From positions 32,424 to 96,423 of the forward strand of contig NZ_SRYG01000009.1 of NCBI RefSeq assembly GCF_004793885.1: a stretch of 64,000 bases of DNA. The letters are read 5' to 3'. Source of the DNA: Dubosiella muris (GTDB lineage Bacteria > Bacillota_I > Bacilli_A > Erysipelotrichales > Erysipelotrichaceae). The position numbers and the translations under genes were made by a program. The stretch's first letter is position 1; each line of letters opens with the position of its first letter. This document shows, in pieces, positions 59,442 through 64,000 of the stretch. Under the pieces are notes generated by a model. That model was given only the letters and a program-made list of their open reading frames with translations. It was not told the DNA's origin and ran no database searches.

Positions 59442-60446
59442 ATGGGATACGGATTGTTGAATTTGCTGTTTGTGTACATGGTGTTCAGCCTGATGCTGGC
59501 GGTGTTCAATTTGGTGTATTTGCGGCAGCTGAAACGGGAGCGCCGGCACCGTGAAAACGCCAGGCGGCTTCTTCAGGCGGGGCGGGCGCGCTTGCGCAAG
59601 GCGCTGACGGAGAAAGGCACGCGCGCCGAGCGAAGACGGATCCGGCGGTTTTCCATGGTCCGGTATTTGGGACGGTTCGAGGAGGAGCTCAAGGAAGTCG
59701 CAGCGTACGATCCGGCGCTTGTGCGCGCCTACTTTCAAAAGTACGAGGCGGAATACATGATGCTCATTGTACCGATTCAAAAGATGGGCGTCACGGAAAA
59801 GACGATGTATGCCCGGCTCGTGATGAAATACGGCATCAACGCGGACCAAAAGTCGGCCGCTTTCGCGGCGGCGATGATCCGGCTGATGGATCGCTCCTCC
59901 ATGTTTTTAATGTACAACGTGCTAGGGGCTTTGGCGGTCATGGGCATGCCGGAGGCGTTGAGCGACGCGCTGAAAGTCATGACCGAACAAGGTTTTTACT
60001 GCTACAGCAAAGTGACCACGAACGCGCTGATGTGGTATGCCGGCTCGCGAAACGAGCTGCTTTTGCTTCTTTTGAAAAACCAAAACGAGTACAATCCGGA
60101 AATCCGCTGCGCGCTGCTGGAATACGCGCGGAAGGAAAAAGGGCCGTACAAGCGGGATATTTTGCGGATTTTGGAAAATGGAAGCGAAAATCTTGAAGTC
60201 CGGCTCGAGGCGCTGCGGTATTTTATCAAGTATCCGTCCATCGAGGCGGAAGAAGTCGTCCGCAAGCTGCTTCTGGAGCGGAAAACGATGGATTGGCGGT
60301 ACGCGGCGCTTGGCGTCAAGGTGCTCGCGGCGTTTCCAAGCGCCGAAAACCGCGCGCTTGTGCGGACGCTGACACACGATCCGATTTGGTATGTCCATCA
60401 AAACGCGACCGAGGCGTGGAAGCAAATGGAAAGGGGGCATGCGTAA
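59442..60446 (+). CDS. Membrane-anchored HEAT-repeat protein
   Basis: A 334-residue protein with one N-terminal membrane helix (about 5-25), a basic linker, and an all-helical cytoplasmic part with HEAT-like repeats (for example NLEVRLEALRYFIKYPS and DWRYAALGVKVLAAFPSAENRALV, about 245-310). It is probably a scaffold between cytoplasmic and membrane parts of the synthase complex (inference). The stop overlaps the GT2 start by 1 nt (TAATG). Confidence 0.72.
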   Translation: MGYGLLNLLFVYMVFSLMLAVFNLVYLRQLKRERRHRENARRLLQAGRARLRKALTEKGTRAERRRIRRFSMVRYLGRFEEELKEVAAYDPALVRAYFQKYEAEYMMLIVPIQKMGVTEKTMYARLVMKYGINADQKSAAFAAAMIRLMDRSSMFLMYNVLGALAVMGMPEALSDALKVMTEQGFYCYSKVTTNALMWYAGSRNELLLLLLKNQNEYNPEIRCALLEYARKEKGPYKRDILRILENGSENLEVRLEALRYFIKYPSIEAEEVVRKLLLERKTMDWRYAALGVKVLAAFPSAENRALVRTLTHDPIWYVHQNATEAWKQMERGHA

Positions 60447-61849
60447 TGGACGTGCAGGAAATCCTGTATGCAGTGGAATGGTTTTTTATCGCGTATCTGG
60501 CCGTGTATTCGACCTTTCTTTTCGCGTCGATCGTTTCCGGCTCGCTCGCTTTGTACGAGATGCATCAGCGAAAGTGGTATAAAGTCGACGATCTTGGCCC
60601 GATTGATATTCCGGTTTCCGTTCTCGTTCCCGCGCACAACGAGGAGCTTTCCATTTTAAAAACGGTGGAGTCGCTCGTCGCGCTGGAATACGCGACGTAT
60701 GAAATTATCGTGGTGGACGATGGCTCCAGCGATCAAACGGCCGCGAAACTCATTAAGGAATACGGTCTGGAAATCACGCGGATGCAAATGCAGGAAACTT
60801 TGCCCTGCCAGCCCATCCGCTTTGTGTACACCGGAACGGTCAGGGGCGTCGAAGTGACGTTGATCATGAAGGAAAACGGCGGCAAGGCCGACAGCTTGAA
60901 CGCGGGTATCAACGCGTCCCGGTATCCGTATTTTTTGTGCATGGACGCGGACTCGGTGCTACAAACCGACTCGCTGACGGAAATCGTCAAGCCCGTGATG
61001 GCGCATGAAAACGTGGTGGCGTGCGGCGGATTGATCCGGATCATCAATGGCGCGCTGATGCGCGATGGCAAAATCGTGGAGTACAGGATCCCGTACCATC
61101 TTTTGGTGGGAACGCAAATGCTCGAGTACGATCGTTCGTTTTTAGGCTCGCGGCTCTTTTTGAACCGGTTCAATGGCAACTTGATCATTTCGGGGGCCTT
61201 TGGCTTGTTTCAGAAAAAGGCGGTGCTGCAAGTGGGCGGCTACGCGACCGATTCTTTGGGCGAGGATATGGAGCTGGTCATGAAGCTGCATTCGTATTTT
61301 CGCCAAAACAAAAAGCCATACACGATTGAATACGTACCGCAGGCGGTGTGCTGGACACAGGCGCCAACGACGGTGAAAGACATTTTCGGGCAGCGCCGGC
61401 GCTGGCACATCGGCTTGATCCAGTGTTTGAATAAATACTGGAAAATGTGGATGTCCTTCGATTATGGCGTGCTGGGATGGTTTTCGTATCCGTATTATTT
61501 GTTTTACGAGTATTTAGCGCCAATAATCGAAGTGGCCGGCGTGTTCGTCACGTTGTTCGCGCTCGTTTTGAACGTCATCAACATGACGTATATGGTGTGG
61601 TTCTTTTTGATTTACTTCTTTTTTGGCATTTTCATGAGCATCAGCGCGTTTTTGGCGCGGGTGTATTCGCAAAACGTGTACGTGAGCCGCCGGGACATCG
61701 TTCGGGTTTGCGTGATGGCGGTCGTCGAAGTGTTTTTTACGCGCTTTATCGTGCTGGCGGCCCGGATCAGCGCCCTTTTCCGGTTCCGGAAAAAGAAGTT
61801 CGAGTGGGGTTCGATTGCCCGGATGCAGACGCCGGGCGAGGAGGAATGA
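60446..61849 (+). CDS. Processive family 2 glycosyltransferase (poly-GlcNAc/cellulose synthase-like)
   Basis: A 467-residue membrane glycosyltransferase. Motifs in order: VPAHNEELSIL, VVDDGSSDQTA (UDP-sugar Asp), NGGKADSLNAG, MDADSVLQTD (DxD), SGAFGLFQK, LGEDMELVMKL (base Asp) and QRRRWHIG, the Q(x2)RW motif of processive synthases. One N-terminal and about three to four C-terminal membrane helices are visible. It resembles PgaC/IcaA-type enzymes more than BcsA. ATG 60446 is coupled to the previous stop. It is the core polymerase of the operon. Confidence 0.9.
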   Translation: MDVQEILYAVEWFFIAYLAVYSTFLFASIVSGSLALYEMHQRKWYKVDDLGPIDIPVSVLVPAHNEELSILKTVESLVALEYATYEIIVVDDGSSDQTAAKLIKEYGLEITRMQMQETLPCQPIRFVYTGTVRGVEVTLIMKENGGKADSLNAGINASRYPYFLCMDADSVLQTDSLTEIVKPVMAHENVVACGGLIRIINGALMRDGKIVEYRIPYHLLVGTQMLEYDRSFLGSRLFLNRFNGNLIISGAFGLFQKKAVLQVGGYATDSLGEDMELVMKLHSYFRQNKKPYTIEYVPQAVCWTQAPTTVKDIFGQRRRWHIGLIQCLNKYWKMWMSFDYGVLGWFSYPYYLFYEYLAPIIEVAGVFVTLFALVLNVINMTYMVWFFLIYFFFGIFMSISAFLARVYSQNVYVSRRDIVRVCVMAVVEVFFTRFIVLAARISALFRFRKKKFEWGSIARMQTPGEEE

Positions 61850-61850
61850 G

Positions 61851-62687
61851 ATGGACAGGAAGTGGGTGCGAAACGGCTTCCTGTTTTTTCTTTGCGGATG
61901 GCTGGCGCTGGCGGGCTGCGCCGCTTCGCCAAAGGAACAGGCGTCGCTCTTTTCGTGGAATCCGGGCGAGGTCGATCCTTCGGCGTGGCCGGAATTGGAA
62001 GTCGTGCTGGAAGAGCGCGGCATTTCGGCGGTGTATCAGCAAATGGAGTTCAACGATTTCGCCGCCGTGGAGCGGTTCGTGGCGTTTTTATCGGCGCGCG
62101 ACGTGCAGACGTACGCTTTGATGGGGGAAGTGGACTGGTCGTTTGCCGAATACGAGCAGCCGATGCGGGCGTCGATTCAGGCGGCGGCAACCTACAACAA
62201 AGACCAAAAGGAAAAGCTGGCAGGTGTCGTTTTGGATGTGGAACCGTATTTGAGCACGGCGTGGAAGACGGATCCGCGCGGCGTGTTCGCCCAGTATTTG
62301 AAAAACATGGAAAGCGCGTACCGGCTTTGCGAGGAAAACGGGCTGGAGCTGCTTTTGTGCATTCCATACCATTTCGACCAGACGGTGGGAACGACGCTTT
62401 TGGACTCGCTGATCCAAAACGCGTGCGACGGGATCATCGTGATGAACTACAACCGGCGCGACGAAATCGGACAAATCCAAACGGAAGTGGAACTGGCGCG
62501 CAAGGATCGAAAAAGCGTGACGAACGCCTACGAGTTTTTGCCGGCGGGCGAGCATGGCTTGACAAAGAACAACACGTACGCCCAGGAAGACGCAAGCGTT
62601 CTTGAGGCGTCGCGCCAAAAGCTAAAGGAAGCGTATCCGACGATTCGGTTCGCCTATCATTGTCTGGAGGCGCTAAAAGAGCGTTGA
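61851..62687 (+). CDS. Lipoprotein with TIM-barrel-like domain
   Basis: A 278-residue predicted lipoprotein: signal with lipobox LAGC (Cys about 24). The domain has VYQQMEFNDFAAVERFVAFL, KLAGVVLDVEPYLSTAWKTD, LLLCIPYHFD and GIIVMNYNRRDEIGQIQ, typical of barrel hydrolases of surface glycans (compare GH-like partners of synthases). Catalytic residues are not assigned. GAGGA precedes the ATG and the GT2 stop is 1 nt away. It is the last gene of the operon; no clear terminator was found before the next promoter. Confidence 0.68.
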   Translation: MDRKWVRNGFLFFLCGWLALAGCAASPKEQASLFSWNPGEVDPSAWPELEVVLEERGISAVYQQMEFNDFAAVERFVAFLSARDVQTYALMGEVDWSFAEYEQPMRASIQAAATYNKDQKEKLAGVVLDVEPYLSTAWKTDPRGVFAQYLKNMESAYRLCEENGLELLLCIPYHFDQTVGTTLLDSLIQNACDGIIVMNYNRRDEIGQIQTEVELARKDRKSVTNAYEFLPAGEHGLTKNNTYAQEDASVLEASRQKLKEAYPTIRFAYHCLEALKER

Positions 62688-62706
62688 CGATCGGAAAGCT
62701 CGCGGG

Positions 62707-62735
62707 TTTACAAAATATACATAAATATGTATAAT
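62707..62735 (+). promoter_or_regulatory. Promoter and palindromic operator of the YhfZ-like regulator
   Basis: TTTACA, 17 nt, TATAAT. The palindrome TATACAT-AAAT-ATGTATA (62716-62733) covers the spacer and part of the -10, a typical autorepression site for a GntR-type winged helix. Confidence 0.75.
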
Positions 62736-62791
62736 TAGACCGGTACAATGGTCGCGGAAGGGGAGGACAACCGCAAAAAGGGGTGAACAAA

Positions 62792-63715
62792 ATGGATATT
62801 CAAAATCTTTTATACAGTAAAAACGGGCTTTCCACAAAAACGCTGGCCAAGCGGATGCTTTGTTTTGAGGAAGGCGAGCGGATCCCGACCGTCACGGAGC
62901 TCAACAACGAGATCCATTTGGCGCGGGGCACTGTGCAAAACGCGATCAAGCTGCTTCAAAAAAGCGGCGCGGTCACATTGGAAGCGCATGGACAGTCGGG
63001 AACGATTTTGAAGAAAAAAGACGTGCGCAAGCTGCTGGAAATCGCGGGGATCTCCCACATTTTGGGCGTGATGCCCCTGCCGTATTCGAAACGGTACGAA
63101 GGACTGGCGACCGGTTTGGTGGCGGATTTGGAAAACCGGTACGACATTCCGGTTTCGCTGGCGTTTATGCGCGGTTCGAAAAACCGGATGTCGATGGTGC
63201 TGTGCGACCGGTATGATTTCGCAATCGTTTCCCGGTACGCGGCGGAGCAAATGATCGAGGCCGGCATGGATATCGAAATCGTGAAAAGCTTTGGCCCGTA
63301 TTCGTATTTGTCGCAACACATTTTGGCGTTTCACGATCCGGATGTCAAGGAAGTGGTCGATGGAATGAAAATTGGTGTCGACCAGTCGTCGGTCGATCAA
63401 AAGAAAATGACGGAAATCGCCTGCGTCGGGAAAAACGTGCGGTTCGTGAACGTGGAATATACCCAGATTTTGCAAAAAGTCATGTCCGGCGAAATCGACG
63501 CCGCGGTATGGAACATGGACGAGATCCAGGAAAAGCTGTATGACATGAACTATCTCGGGCTGTCCATTGATGACGACAAAGACACCGAGGCCGTCATTGT
63601 CGTAAACCGGGCCCGGCGGGAAATGGTGGCGATCATTGACGATTTGATTCATACAAACACCGTGCGCCGCAACCAGCAGCTCGTGATGGAGGGCAAGCTG
63701 ATTCCAAGCTATTGA
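62792..63715 (+). CDS. YhfZ-family GntR-like transcriptional regulator
   Basis: A 307-residue regulator: winged helix (about 10-75) with FEEGERIPTVTELNNEIHLARGTVQNAIKLL (given as the GntR-like core in two parts) and HGQSGTILKKKD. The rest is a solute-binding-protein-like sensor (GVMPLPYSKRYEGLATGL, KIGVDQSSVDQ, AAVWNMDEI), the YhfZ architecture. ATG 62792 is preceded by AAAAGGGG; the GTG nine bases earlier is badly spaced. Its target operon is not in the window; autoregulation is likely from the palindrome. Confidence 0.82.
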   Translation: MDIQNLLYSKNGLSTKTLAKRMLCFEEGERIPTVTELNNEIHLARGTVQNAIKLLQKSGAVTLEAHGQSGTILKKKDVRKLLEIAGISHILGVMPLPYSKRYEGLATGLVADLENRYDIPVSLAFMRGSKNRMSMVLCDRYDFAIVSRYAAEQMIEAGMDIEIVKSFGPYSYLSQHILAFHDPDVKEVVDGMKIGVDQSSVDQKKMTEIACVGKNVRFVNVEYTQILQKVMSGEIDAAVWNMDEIQEKLYDMNYLGLSIDDDKDTEAVIVVNRARREMVAIIDDLIHTNTVRRNQQLVMEGKLIPSY

Positions 63716-63728
63716 CAGACATAAAAAC

Positions 63729-63760
63729 AAGCCAGACAAAGCGTTTCCGTCTGGCTTTTT
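63729..63760. terminator. Bidirectional terminator after the YhfZ-like gene
   Basis: AAGCCAGAC and GTCTGGCTT around 11 nt, with T-runs on both strands. It is shared with the convergent Rpn-type gene. Confidence 0.85.
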
Positions 63761-63767
63761 ATTCAAG

Positions 63768-64000
63768 CTATCGCGCTTTGAAAAAGGCTTCAACCTGGGC
63801 GCTGGTTTGTCCCGTGACTTCGGCGATCGTGGGGCAATCCATGCCTTTGGCATATAAATTGCGCGTAATGGCTTCCGTGCGCTTCTTTGCCTTCTGACGT
63901 ACCTGAGCCCGTCCTTCAGCGCGGCCTTCGTTCTTGGACTTTCTCTCAAATTCTCTCATGATCTCACACATGGCATTCACTCCTTCCGGTTCTTTTTTAA
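63768..64000 (-). CDS. C-terminal part of a third Rpn-type gene (runs off the window)
   Basis: The reading frame is open to base 64000, so the start lies beyond the edge. The visible 77 residues match the end of the protein at 43629: KKEPEGVNAMCEIMREFERK and KGMDCPTIAEVTGQT are shared, and the DNA is nearly identical over the first stretch. Between them this copy has a 14-residue longer, Arg/Lys-rich linker. Confidence 0.75.
   Translation of the reverse strand, partial: KKEPEGVNAMCEIMREFERKSKNEGRAEGRAQVRQKAKKRTEAITRNLYAKGMDCPTIAEVTGQTSAQVEAFFKAR

Overview
The window reads as chromosome of a Gram-positive Bacillota member with moderately high GC. The evidence is sortase-anchored proteins, TasA/camelysin-like secreted proteins, several PTS operons with PRD regulators, a tryptophan T-box, a CIRCE-like element, and AGGAGG ribosome binding sites before almost every gene. 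The gene content looks most like Erysipelotrichia or a related gut lineage. That placement is an impression from gene families, not a phylogenetic result.

Layout. 1-906: the 3' part of a TagO/WecA-type sugar-phosphate transferase. 955-1986: an Rpn/PD-(D/E)XK nuclease-transposase gene. 2455-13552: a cell-surface island with signal peptidase, LPETG adhesin, isopeptide pilin, class C sortase, a Cna-like secreted protein, three TasA-like proteins or relatives, and a MucBP protein. 13562-18054: MarR and LacI regulators, uronate isomerase plus KDPG aldolase, and a flavin reductase-rubredoxin. 18171-24837: T-box-controlled trpEGDCFBA. 24771-25887: divergent TetR and flavodoxin. 25912-33552: a galactitol-type PTS with ribulose-phosphate 4-epimerase, a PRD regulator, a DeoR regulator and a split transketolase. 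34172-36061: ftsH. 36339-38879: an esterase and an IlvD/Edd dehydratase.

38936-42841: two identical stand-alone 5S rRNA genes flank a large beta-helix wall protein that carries an in-frame amber stop. 43629-44552: a second Rpn-type gene and a remnant. 44762-53876: YitT, then a PRD-regulated cellobiose-type PTS operon that also encodes a glycosylasparaginase, a GrdB-like protein, an M20 dipeptidase and CutC. 53971-54321: a pair of inverted 25-bp sites flanking a promoter. 54454-62687: a seven-gene surface-polysaccharide operon (VTC, DUF4956, CotH, TIM-barrel-like protein, HEAT, GT2, lipoprotein). 62792-63715: a YhfZ-like regulator. 63768-64000: the C-terminus of a third Rpn-type gene.

The most notable signals are these. 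(1) A probable invertible promoter, followed by an attenuator, lies in front of the polysaccharide operon. (2) A PTS operon appears built to import and split glyco-asparagine compounds; two copies of a palindromic operator lie exactly the same distance upstream of two -10 boxes in it. (3) Helically phased DeoR-type repeats overlie the transketolase promoter. (4) Orphan 5S genes bracket a disrupted adhesin. Regulatory calls come from reading motifs by eye. Functional pathways beyond the named protein families are inference.
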